In this document: positions 15,494 to 22,042 of the stretch, piece by piece
Layout of the letters: each line of letters opens with the position of its first letter
How positions within the stretch are numbered: the first letter of the stretch is position 1
NCBI GenBank assembly: GCA_030620005.1
Contig: JAUXAJ010000036.1
Location: 1-25,224, forward strand
Length of the DNA stretch: 25,224 bases
From: Promethearchaeota archaeon
GTDB taxonomy: Archaea > Asgardarchaeota > Lokiarchaeia > Sigynarchaeales > SOKP01
Direction of reading: 5' to 3'
Position numbers and translations under genes: made by a program
Notes under the pieces: generated by a model
Told to the model about the DNA's origin: nothing
Databases searched by the model: none
What the model saw: only the letters and a program-made list of their open reading frames with translations

Positions 15494-16030
15494 ATGGAAA
15501 AGGAAATTCTAGCGATGGTAAAATCTCCTGCAAGATACTCTCATTTAAGAAAAGGTAATGGTTTTTCGCGATCTGAGGTAAAAGAAGCTGGTAAAACTGT
15601 TAATCAATTAAAAAAATTAAACGTAAAAATAGATTACTTGCGAAAATCTACACACGAATTTAACGTTGAAGTATTAAAAAAGATAAAAATATCCCCAGCA
15701 AAAAAAGAGGAACGACAACCATTTAAACATAAGGAAAAGAAAAAAAGAGTCAGAGTTAAAAAAATTAGAAAACAAACTCCAGAAAAAGAAGAGTTGGAAA
15801 CGCAAGAGAAAGTCAAAACTAAAGCTGAACCTAAAGTGAAGATCAAACCCAAAGTAGACACCGAACCAAAGGAGAAAGATGAGACTAAGACAAAAATCAA
15901 ACCTACAACAAAAAAAGAGCCAATAAAGACAGAAAAAGAAGAGAAAAAAAAAGAAAGAAGCTCCCAAAAAAACAGGATTGGCGTTAACAGAATTATCTGG
16001 TTTAGGTCCAGCAACAGCAAAAAAACTTGA
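15494..16030 (+). CDS. L13e-like ribosomal protein with Lys/Glu-rich tail (frame-split)
   Basis: The first ~62 residues match eL13/L13e-type proteins: MVKSPARYSHLRKGNGFSRSEVKEAG, then LKKLNVKIDYLRKSTHEFNVEVLKK, corresponding to the RxGRGFSxxElkeAG and vDxRRKsxHExNVexLK blocks of archaeal L13e. Then comes a low-complexity basic/acidic tail (KPKVKIKPKVDTEPKEKDE...) of about 90 residues, similar to histone-H1-like linkers. After a run of nine A (15944-15952) this frame turns into an unrelated sequence ending WFRSSNSKKT. Removing one A there continues the linker smoothly as KKKKEAPKKTG into the helix-hairpin-helix domain encoded in the next frame. The intact product would be about 223 residues. 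The run is either a real mutation, a slippage site or a homopolymer error. Confidence 0.75.
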   Translation: MEKEILAMVKSPARYSHLRKGNGFSRSEVKEAGKTVNQLKKLNVKIDYLRKSTHEFNVEVLKKIKISPAKKEERQPFKHKEKKKRVRVKKIRKQTPEKEELETQEKVKTKAEPKVKIKPKVDTEPKEKDETKTKIKPTTKKEPIKTEKEEKKKERSSQKNRIGVNRIIWFRSSNSKKT

Positions 16031-16163
16031 GGAAGTTGGAGTTGAAAATGTAGAAACGCTCTGTAGTGAAAACCCTAAGGAGTTAGCCTTACTCGTTAAA
16101 GGAGTTTCTGAAGAGAAATTAACTAAATGGATGGAAGAAGGAAAAACCATGTTGAATAAATAA
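15978..16163 (+). CDS. Helix-hairpin-helix domain, C-terminal part of the L13e-like protein (other frame)
   Basis: This frame encodes LALTELSGLGPATAKKLEEVGVENVETL...ELALLVKGVSEEKLTKWMEEG, a classic helix-hairpin-helix domain (GLGPATAKKL) of the Rad51/topoisomerase/NusA-tail kind that binds nucleic acid non-specifically. The frame is open upstream through EAPKKTG, so the domain is most likely the natural end of the L13e-like protein rather than a separate gene with the TTG at 15978. No ribosome-binding site precedes that TTG. If functional as one chain, the protein joins a ribosomal-type RNA-binding head to a nucleic-acid-binding tail. Confidence 0.7.
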   Translation: MALTELSGLGPATAKKLEEVGVENVETLCSENPKELALLVKGVSEEKLTKWMEEGKTMLNK

Positions 16164-16235
16164 ACTTCTCCTTAAAATAATCTTTTTCAATTAAACATCA
16201 AAAATCGTGATTTATCGTTCAAATAAACTATTACA

Positions 16236-16247
16236 TCTATAAAAAGG
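16236..16247 (+). promoter_or_regulatory. TATA box of the 16274 gene
   Basis: TCTATAAAAAGG is a near-ideal archaeal TATA element. A transcript starting 25-28 nt downstream would begin only a few bases before the ATG at 16274, giving a leaderless or near-leaderless mRNA. No Shine-Dalgarno site is present, in agreement. Confidence 0.65.
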
Positions 16248-16273
16248 TAGATTTTAAGATCACAATCAATAGG

Positions 16274-16708
16274 ATGCCTATTTGGTTTAGAGAAGTTGAA
16301 TTCAACGGAGATGAAAATAACGGCACGATTATTTTTCACACGCATAATAAGTATGACGGTTCATGGGGTTCAAACGCTAAAATGGAATTTTCTTGGGAAA
16401 AAAAAGACAGGACGCATTTCTACCACCCAAGAGAAGTCCAAAGCTCGATTGACCAATACAACGCTATAAACATGGTTATCACAAAAAAAGAAAAATCTTG
16501 GTTAAACTCCCACGAGTTTGAAATTTGGTATGGGCGTAGATCGAAGCTAGTTAGGAAGAGATATTACCCCGAAAACGCCATTCACGGAATTTTTTATTGC
16601 GACATGACAGAGAGGTTATTCAATATTCATGCTACTATTATACGAGATCACTACGATGGTTTTAAGTCCTTCATTTTAAAGTCTTATAGTTCTCTAATCT
16701 GCCATTAG
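16274..16708 (+). CDS. Protein of unknown function
   Basis: A 144-residue soluble protein, MPIWFREVEFNGDENNGTI to the end SYSSLICH, not recognised. It is rich in aromatic residues and His, with strand-forming stretches (GTIIFHTHNKYDGSWGS, HEFEIWYGRRSKLV, GIFYCDMTERLFNIHATII) suggesting a mainly beta fold. The only cysteines are in FYCDMT and at the end (LICH), so a zinc site is not evident. There is no signal peptide or membrane segment. It stands alone on the plus strand behind its own TATA box and faces the convergent methyltransferase gene 19 nt away. Confidence 0.65.
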   Translation: MPIWFREVEFNGDENNGTIIFHTHNKYDGSWGSNAKMEFSWEKKDRTHFYHPREVQSSIDQYNAINMVITKKEKSWLNSHEFEIWYGRRSKLVRKRYYPENAIHGIFYCDMTERLFNIHATIIRDHYDGFKSFILKSYSSLICH

Positions 16709-16727
16709 GGCATTAATTTTAATTTAA

Positions 16728-17465
16728 TCATTTTTGAACTAAAACAAAAAAATTATCCTTTTTTCCAGGTCCACCTTTGGCCTCTAATAATTTTATTGTA
16801 AACGAGTTTAGTAGCTTCTTAATTTCACGCTTAGAAAAAAAATGATAAAACCTGTTTATTGTAATATTTTCGCTTGAAATTGTCCATTTAATGAATTTGT
16901 CCCCAAATTCCTTTAAGCCTAATTTTTTTTGACTTTTTTTATAATTAGGTTTAAAATTTCTTTTTGTCCAATCGCAAAAAAATTCAGATTTAAATTTTTT
17001 TTGCCATTTCCGCCAAACTGTTAAGAAAAAATACCCATTATCCTTTAATAGATTAGATATTTGTGATATTACTTCTTTTCTCTTGGCTTTAGACGAAACA
17101 TGGTGAATTGTAGCAATTGAAAAAATATTGTGTATTGTATTGGTTCTAATTGGTAAATTAACCAAATCGCCTAAAATAATTTGAACTTTAGTTAAATCTT
17201 CCTTAGTATATTGAGAAGCATCTGTTAAATTTTCTCGAGCAATTTTTAAAAATTCGAGCGAATTGTCTATACCAATTAATCTATTAGTTGAAGTTCGAAA
17301 CAATTTAAAGTGTCTTCCATTAGCACATCCTAAATCTAAACAAATTCCATTAAATAAAAAACCTTTTTTGGAAAAAAATGCCATTAAAGGTATTAGAGGT
17401 TTCCACGGTTTTTTTCGTTTTATCGAAAAATCCAGTGCTATTCTATCGTAAATACTACTTTTCAT
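16728..17465 (-). CDS. Trm9/ALKBH8-type SAM-dependent tRNA methyltransferase
   Basis: A 245-residue class I methyltransferase. It starts with the family's YDRIALDFSIKRKKPW (6-21), followed by SAM motif I LDLGCANGR (43-51), acidic D67 after IGI for the ribose, GDLVNLPIR (99-107), and SIATIHHVSSKAKRKEVI (116-133). The VWRKWQKKF segment and the C-terminal NRFYHFFSKREIKKLL...NFFVLVQK match the Trm9/ALKBH8 pattern. Trm9 methylates the carboxymethyl group on wobble uridine of tRNA (mcm5U) together with Trm112. Motif I has Ala for the usual Gly (LGCANG), which is tolerated in the superfamily. Start ATG at 17465; a TATA-like sequence lies about 30-40 nt upstream on this strand. The specific tRNA substrate is inferred from family likeness. 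Confidence 0.8.
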   Translation of the reverse strand: MKSSIYDRIALDFSIKRKKPWKPLIPLMAFFSKKGFLFNGICLDLGCANGRHFKLFRTSTNRLIGIDNSLEFLKIARENLTDASQYTKEDLTKVQIILGDLVNLPIRTNTIHNIFSIATIHHVSSKAKRKEVISQISNLLKDNGYFFLTVWRKWQKKFKSEFFCDWTKRNFKPNYKKSQKKLGLKEFGDKFIKWTISSENITINRFYHFFSKREIKKLLNSFTIKLLEAKGGPGKKDNFFVLVQK

Positions 17466-17666
17466 CGAAAAATTCAGTTTTCTAACTTAAAGAAATGTAT
17501 AAAAATAAATGTAATCATTATAACATTTAAATTTTAGAATTACTCATTTGTTATAAATTAATGAATTAATGAATAATAAATTATAAATTAATGAATATTT
17601 TGTTTATTCAGAGTCTTTCAATCAAAATAGATATAAAAAAAAGAAAAGTCATGAAGTAAGAAATTT

Positions 17667-17894
17667 CTAAGTCTTGGTGTATTGCATTATTTCTTTGACT
17701 TCTAAATACGTAAATATAGACATTACAACGATTAATGAGTTTATGTAAAAAAATTCAAACCACATCTCAGAAAACATGTTAAAATGTAGGTATATTAAGC
17801 CGTCGTGAAAAATAGCATACCAAATTATTATGCCAAGAATAACCCATCCAGTTATTCCCATGAAATGACAAAATATTTTTCTTATTTCTTTCAT
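17667..17894 (-). CDS. Small two-helix membrane protein, function unknown
   Basis: A 75-residue protein with a short basic N-terminus (MKEIRKIFCHF) and two predicted membrane helices: about 13-29 (GITGWVILGIIIWYAIF) and about 45-62 (WFEFFYINSLIVVMSIFTYL). It has a charged C-terminus (EVKEIMQYTKT). No family was recognised. It is preceded on its strand by an AT-rich region without a clear ribosome site and lies alone between two unrelated genes. It is a plausible gene because the hydrophobic pattern is well ordered and charges follow the positive-inside trend. Confidence 0.5.
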   Translation of the reverse strand: MKEIRKIFCHFMGITGWVILGIIIWYAIFHDGLIYLHFNMFSEMWFEFFYINSLIVVMSIFTYLEVKEIMQYTKT

Positions 17895-18092
17895 CTTTTT
17901 GAATATTTTTTTTTATTTTTTTTAACCCTAAAATAAAAATATGTAAGGTGTTAGTAATCCCCTAATATAATAGGTAATTTGCAAAAAAAACTACCTAATA
18001 ATTTAATAATGGATTTTATTTTAAAATTTTAGCACGATGATGATTATTCGTGTTATAGAACATAACAATAATTTTTTATAACAAATAAATGA

Positions 18093-18734
18093 TTATTTTT
18101 GATTTTTCATGCTATTGTTTTCTTCCAAGTTAAAAAGCGTTAGTAAAAAGTTTCTTGCCGTCGGAGTAATCTGACCGTTTTTTACTGCATTATTCCATTT
18201 TTCGATTATTATATTGTTAAAATTCATGTCTTCAATTGTCTTTTTTCCGACTTGGATCCATTCGTCTTCATTTATAAGAGGGACATCAGTGCCTATTCCT
18301 TCGCAAAAGATTAATCCTTTATCCGTATAATAAATCTCGATTTTCCCTCTTGTTTTATCTTCTCTATCGATTAAAATTCTGAAAGAAAAGGGAAAAGTCC
18401 TACAAAATGTTGGTCTTAATTCATATATTAAACATTTTTTATCTTTATTGTCGTAAAAATAACATGTACCCTTAGATTTTTTTTTGAGTCCAATAAACGA
18501 CATGCCTCTTTCAGTTTCAATAGGGGGAACGACCATTTTCCTAAGTTCTTCAGGTGTGGGTTTTTTTTCAAAAATATAAAATCCAAGGATTTCGAGAATT
18601 TCGTCAAGCGATAATTTCAATCCATTTTTAATTCTCATTATGTCTGGTTGAGTCACATTTACTAAAGTGTTCTTGTCCGTGCAGCATTTACCGCATCTCG
18701 TGCATTTAAACCTAAATTCTTTTGGCTTTTCCAT
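18093..18734 (-). CDS. YkgJ-family cysteine-cluster protein
   Basis: A 213-residue protein of the YkgJ/zinc- or iron-chelating cysteine-cluster family. The N-terminal motif is FKCTRCGKCCTDKN (C11, C14, C17, C18). The second half of the site is GTCYFYDNKDKKCLIYELRPTFCRTFPF (C91, C101, C111), with the family's RPxxCRxFPF ending. Such proteins bind a metal or an Fe-S cluster; their reaction is mostly unknown, although some act in protein or cofactor modification. The C-terminal ~90 residues are family-variable and include another Cys in IFCEGIG. It is a single gene on the minus strand with its ATG at 18734 and an AT-rich promoter region behind it. Confidence 0.85.
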   Translation of the reverse strand: MEKPKEFRFKCTRCGKCCTDKNTLVNVTQPDIMRIKNGLKLSLDEILEILGFYIFEKKPTPEELRKMVVPPIETERGMSFIGLKKKSKGTCYFYDNKDKKCLIYELRPTFCRTFPFSFRILIDREDKTRGKIEIYYTDKGLIFCEGIGTDVPLINEDEWIQVGKKTIEDMNFNNIIIEKWNNAVKNGQITPTARNFLLTLFNLEENNSMKNQK

Positions 18735-19057
18735 GTGAGAATAAAAAAAGTTAAATTAATTAAAATTACTGTTTTTTTTGAAAAACAAAAAACAAAGTGA
18801 TACCTTCAATAATGAGAAGCGAACTCAAAGCAAAGAATTAGTGCTCAATATTCATGATACTATAGACAATTAAAACTATTAAAAAGCTAAAGGTCAATAT
18901 CATGTATGGAATCTGTAAAAGCTCATTGTTATTTGTTTGTTGTCTATCTTTATAGTTCGTAAAATTAAGGTCATCCTTGCCCAGCAGGGGATTCGTGCAC
19001 TTTTAGCGTTTTTCCCGCTGATCTTTCAATAAAAAAACCTTTAAAAATAGTTAAAAA
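18735..19057. other. Intergenic region with short GC-richer segment
   Basis: No ORF of note on either strand. A GC-richer stretch at about 18970-19025 includes CCTTGC-CCA-GCAGG (imperfect stem with one bulge) and AGCG-TTTTTCC-CGCT. These lie just downstream of the RPA gene on the minus strand and may form its terminator. An 8-bp inverted repeat ATAGACAA/TTGTCTAT occurs at 18862-18869 and 18940-18947, 70 bases apart. Confidence 0.3.
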
Positions 19058-19963
19058 TTAAAATATTTCGAAAGAAGTCTTTTTAATGAAATTGAGCTCT
19101 TTTTGACCGGAATAAGCGTTTTTCTTAGCGAATAAGTTGCGCAACCTTATCATAAAGCCACTTTCGGTCAATTTAAAAAGATTTACGGCATTCAGCCCCC
19201 AAACAACGACCGAGATGCTGCTCTCGTCGTCGCTTAACAAGAACTTGAACAAAAACGATATTTCCCCGTTTTTTAAAGTGATTTCTTTAAACTCCTTGGC
19301 TGAAACCATGCCCTCAACTTGATTTACGAATCCATCTCTTTCTTGCAAGTCCCTTATACTTATTTTACCGGAATTATATTGAGGTACGCTTGACAAGGGC
19401 GGGATTTTTTCAAGGCAATCGCCATCAAGAACCATTTCCATTTTCCCTCTCTTGCTCAAGTGAACCTCCACCGAGTCTTTGTATTCCTTTTTTGAATATC
19501 CTCCAATAACCCTGACAATCTCGTTATGTTTAAAATACTCACTGTCAACCACGCTAGATTTATCGTCCCATAGAACTATTTTTACGCTCCCCGATCCATC
19601 GTTTAGAAAAAACGAACTAACCTTTCCAACTGTTCCGTCCTTTCGAAGAAACTCTCTCTGCTTAAAGATTTTCTCAATCCTACCTAGCAATACGATGCTC
19701 CTCATCCCCTCCTTAATATCAGTACCTTTAATTGTAAATTCGTTGTAGTCAACTTCACTTTCATTATCGTTATCGTCAATAGAGTCGCCATGAATGAAAC
19801 CAACATTAATGTCGTTTTCTTTAGCAACCACGAAAAGTGCGAAATCTTCGGTGATATAGCCCTGCCCTTCTTGCACCTTGCTTTTTACTTCACGATCTAT
19901 CTCTTCGTCAGTCAAACCAATATCTCTCAGTAATTGGCGAACATCTTCAATCTCAGAGCCCAT
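19058..19963 (-). CDS. RPA-type single-stranded DNA-binding protein (two OB folds)
   Basis: A 301-residue replication protein A-like protein. Residues 1-52 form the archaeal RPA N-terminal helical domain (VRQLLRDIGLTDEEIDREVKSK...ITEDFALFVVAKE). Residues about 80-170 are an OB fold (LLGRIEKIFKQREFLRKDG, GKVSSFFLNDGSGSVKIVLWDD), with the GxVxSxxLxDxSGxxxxVLWDD core typical of RPA. Residues about 195-301 form a second OB fold (QVEGMVSAKEFKEITLKNGE, SISVVVWG). There is no C-terminal zinc finger. It coats ssDNA in replication and repair. The start at 19963 has a very strong Shine-Dalgarno site (GGAGGAGGTG, complement of about 19970-19979) placed over the stop region of the upstream cyclin-fold-like gene, so the two are co-transcribed. 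Base composition is less AT-biased than in the threonine block. Confidence 0.88.
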   Translation of the reverse strand: MGSEIEDVRQLLRDIGLTDEEIDREVKSKVQEGQGYITEDFALFVVAKENDINVGFIHGDSIDDNDNESEVDYNEFTIKGTDIKEGMRSIVLLGRIEKIFKQREFLRKDGTVGKVSSFFLNDGSGSVKIVLWDDKSSVVDSEYFKHNEIVRVIGGYSKKEYKDSVEVHLSKRGKMEMVLDGDCLEKIPPLSSVPQYNSGKISIRDLQERDGFVNQVEGMVSAKEFKEITLKNGEISFLFKFLLSDDESSISVVVWGLNAVNLFKLTESGFMIRLRNLFAKKNAYSGQKELNFIKKTSFEIF

Positions 19964-19969
19964 ATTATG

Positions 19970-19979
19970 ACACCTCCTC
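19970..19979 (-). promoter_or_regulatory. Strong Shine-Dalgarno site of the RPA gene
   Basis: On the minus strand GGAGGAGGTG lies about 6-15 nt before the ATG at 19963 and directly after the stop codon of the upstream gene. It is one of the few near-perfect ribosome sites in the window and fixes the RPA start. Confidence 0.8.
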
Positions 19980-20576
19980 CTACTTAATTTTCAAGTTCTC
20001 CTTCGTCCTATAAAACGCGTAAGCAGAACAGTTTGTAATTGCCCTCACGTTATCCTTCAAAAGGTTCCTCTCGTAGGAATCGCCCTTGCGGCGTCTATCA
20101 GTCAAGTATATTACAATGGCGAGCTGGGTGCTTATTTGACGCCACCGTCCACATCGCCAGAAGACGGCGTGTAATTTTTTCAAATTAACCTTCGCTCGAT
20201 TGTAGTCGAACACGGGAGCAAGTTTATGCGTTTTGTGGAGATATATTCTAACCTTTCTGAATAGCGTGGCAGGATCGTGATGCCACTTTATCTTAATATT
20301 TGCTAAGAACTCGCGATAATATCTTAACCTTCTCAAGAAATCTTCGACTATTTCTCTAACAATATTTAAACCATGGCCTGAAGATGAAGCAAGCTTGGCA
20401 AGTTCCTTGTCAGTCATCGAAAAATCGTCGATACTGACGCGATTTAGGAGAGAAAAACTCCTTAACAAATAATTTAGAATTTGTCCCTTCTTACTTTTTC
20501 TGGACGATTCAAGTTGTTCGCTAACCAAATCTATTGATCCAACCTCCTGATTATTGCCTTTGCTAGATGAACTCAT
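19980..20576 (-). CDS. Possible divergent TFB/cyclin-fold protein, partner of RPA
   Basis: A 198-residue, strongly basic protein. The first ~30 residues are Ser/Lys-rich and probably disordered, and the rest is all-helical. The C-terminal part (RWRQISTQLAIVIYLTDRRRK...NLLKDNVRAITNCSAYAFYRTKENLKI) follows the layout of a TFB cyclin repeat: an AAAxYLA-like helix, then a helix-turn-helix resembling AxxAGVTxxTxRNRYKEL. The middle (FLRRLRYYREFL, LFRKVRIYLHKTHKLAPV) could be the first cyclin repeat. The N-terminal zinc ribbon and B-finger of normal TFB are absent. It is 16 nt upstream of the RPA gene in the same operon, so a DNA-metabolism role is likely. The cyclin-fold call is weak; a family-specific helical DNA-binding protein is the alternative. 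Confidence 0.4.
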   Translation of the reverse strand: MSSSSKGNNQEVGSIDLVSEQLESSRKSKKGQILNYLLRSFSLLNRVSIDDFSMTDKELAKLASSSGHGLNIVREIVEDFLRRLRYYREFLANIKIKWHHDPATLFRKVRIYLHKTHKLAPVFDYNRAKVNLKKLHAVFWRCGRWRQISTQLAIVIYLTDRRRKGDSYERNLLKDNVRAITNCSAYAFYRTKENLKIK

Positions 20577-20943
20577 TTTTCAATCCCTCTTTAATCTAAT
20601 GGCGCGATAAAATAAATCTCTAACGGGGATAAAATGGTAGCTATAATTTTCTTTTTTTTCATGGAACGAGTAGTGTAATACAACACCTGGAAATATTGGA
20701 TCTTTACCAATAATGGACTAAAACTCTCTGGCATTACAATCACTTACTTTATTAAATCGCACTTTTTTTTTATTTCTTGAACTACTCTTAAAGTGGAAAT
20801 TATTTAAATAAAAAAAAAAAATTCTTAGCAAAAAATTAACATGCTAGAAAATCGCTTTCAATGTTGTTTTTTTTTTAAATAGAATTAGTCATTATGACTT
20901 TTAAAAATGAAATATTAAATTCAAGGACATAAATGGATGAAAA
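20577..20943. other. Divergent intergenic region
   Basis: Spacer between the divergent RPA operon and the membrane-protein gene at 20944. No coding signal was found. It contains one perfect 6-bp inverted repeat TATTGG/CCAATA (20694-20699 and 20707-20712) with a 7-nt loop, several A or T runs of 8 or more, and AAATTATTTAAATAAA-like DNA near 20796-20812 that could be a promoter region. Confidence 0.3.
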
Positions 20944-21306
20944 ATGACAAAATATTACGCTGAGAAAAAATCACAAACCACATATTGGGTGTTTTTTGGC
21001 ATTTTGGGATTTGTTGCGGTTTATTTTCCGCTCTTTGGAACAAGCATTCGTTATCAATTTGGCACGCTTTTCTCTGGTTTCTTTGAAATCGTACTTTCTA
21101 CAATAGGGACAATCATGAAAACAATTGGAACCATAACTTTTCTTTTAGGACTACTCTACCTGATATGCGGACGATCGGCTAAAGCTTTACCCGTCATGTT
21201 GACAGGATTTTTCTTCATAATGATTGGCTTTTTTTGCACGGGAGAAAATTTCTTGTTCTTTTTAGAAGGAAGAGATGCGCCGCCAAGACCTAAAGGATAT
21301 AATTGA
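20944..21306 (+). CDS. Small multi-helix membrane protein, function unknown
   Basis: A 120-residue hydrophobic protein with at least three membrane helices: about 14-31 (YWVFFGILGFVAVYFPLF), about 60-76 (TIGTITFLLGLLYLICG) and about 82-99 (LPVMLTGFFFIMIGFF). A further amphipathic or hydrophobic stretch lies at about 40-56. A charged tail (EGRDAPPRPKGYN) ends the protein. No family was recognised. The start is the ATG at 20944, with a GGATGA 5-10 nt upstream. The neighbours are other small membrane or secreted proteins, so it may belong to a cell-surface gene group. Confidence 0.6.
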   Translation: MTKYYAEKKSQTTYWVFFGILGFVAVYFPLFGTSIRYQFGTLFSGFFEIVLSTIGTIMKTIGTITFLLGLLYLICGRSAKALPVMLTGFFFIMIGFFCTGENFLFFLEGRDAPPRPKGYN

Positions 21307-21382
21307 TTTCATCTAAGTCTTAACTCGTTCATCTTTTCGAAAATTGATTTAGAAAAGCATTATATTCCTGTAAGAATCGTTA

Positions 21383-21613
21383 CTATATTCGAAAATACTT
21401 CATTCCGGTGTAAGGCCCGCAAATCACCACGATAATTAAAGAAACCACTATGACTTTAACGAACCCCGCCCTATGCCTGCTACCCGAAAGAACTGCGCCA
21501 AGAACACCGATAATGAGGGCTAATAAACCCAGCATCGAAAATAACGCTACGAGGAACTGGAAAGCTTCTGCAACCCGTCCGAAGTAATTTTCTAAAAAAT
21601 TGAAATCAATCAC
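21383..21613 (-). CDS. Small two-helix membrane protein, function unknown
   Basis: A 76-residue protein from a GTG start at 21613 with two hydrophobic helices: about 18-42 (FQFLVALFSMLGLLALIIGVLGAVL) and about 52-67 (VKVIVVSLIIVVICGP), joined by a short basic loop (SGSRHRAGF). The two-helix layout with a basic loop is shared with TrbC/VirB2-type pilins, but no specific pilin motif or signal peptide is visible and no VirB genes are nearby, so this is only a shape resemblance. It converges on the membrane-protein gene at 20944 and is divergent from the zinc-ribbon gene at 21725. Confidence 0.55.
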   Translation of the reverse strand: MIDFNFLENYFGRVAEAFQFLVALFSMLGLLALIIGVLGAVLSGSRHRAGFVKVIVVSLIIVVICGPYTGMKYFRI

Positions 21614-21667
21614 GAAGATATTAGTTGGGGGATCTATTTAAACAAAAAATCAGAGTCGAGTTTTTCC

Positions 21668-21677
21668 TTTATATAAT
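21668..21677 (+). promoter_or_regulatory. TATA box of the zinc-ribbon/surface-protein operon
   Basis: TTTATATAAT is a good archaeal TATA match. Transcription would begin about 25 nt downstream, leaving a short leader before the ATG at 21725. Confidence 0.5.
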
Positions 21678-21724
21678 TTGAAACGAACATTTAAGAAAAA
21701 ATAAATTAACGAAAAGAGCAAAAA

Positions 21725-22042
21725 ATGAGAAAATTAAACGAAATAGGCGCGTGTCCAGGGTGCGAATGTTCGATTTCGATTTTCAAGACCAACAATTACA
21801 AGAGGTTTGCGAAGTGCGAGTTCTGTGGCGTGTCGTATCCATTGCCCAAGAGGGGAAAAATTTCGAATTCCGCTCTAATTTGTCCTATCACGAGATTTCC
21901 ATTGTTGATAATAGAAAATCCGAGTCAAAAAGCTTACTTCTGGGCGGACAAGCCTTGTTTTACCTGCGTGGCGTTCGATCAATGCGAACCTGTCAATGAA
22001 CTCGTTGAAGAGTTTAAGGTACTCGAGGTGTATGGATATTAA
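21725..22042 (+). CDS. Topoisomerase-type zinc-ribbon protein
   Basis: A 105-residue protein with nine cysteines. The first ribbon has C10-P-G-C13, then KRFAKCEFCGVSYPLPKRGKI (C31, C34). This reproduces the zf-C4 domain at the C-terminus of archaeal topoisomerase I (KRFxxCsxxPxCxxtYPLPqrGkI). C53 (ICPITRFPLLII) with C78-x2-C81 and C87 supplies the remaining metal ligands. It is a stand-alone zinc-ribbon protein; the topoisomerase catalytic domains are missing. Single-strand DNA or RNA binding is the probable activity. Its stop overlaps the start of the secreted-protein gene by 11 nt, so the two are translationally coupled, an odd pairing of a nucleic-acid-type zinc protein with a surface protein. 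Confidence 0.7.
   Translation: MRKLNEIGACPGCECSISIFKTNNYKRFAKCEFCGVSYPLPKRGKISNSALICPITRFPLLIIENPSQKAYFWADKPCFTCVAFDQCEPVNELVEEFKVLEVYGY

Noticed and set aside
15634..16150. Long minus-strand frames opposite the L13e-like gene
   Set aside because: They are Phe/Ser/Leu-rich mirror images of the Lys/Glu-rich linker and carry no protein features of their own.
21383..21613. VirB2/TrbC-type pilin
   Set aside because: Only the two-helix shape agrees; there is no signal peptide, no pilin motif and no type IV secretion gene nearby.
21996..22031. Upstream ATG for the surface protein
   Set aside because: It would put 12 residues before an otherwise clean signal peptide; 22032 has GAGGTG directly upstream.
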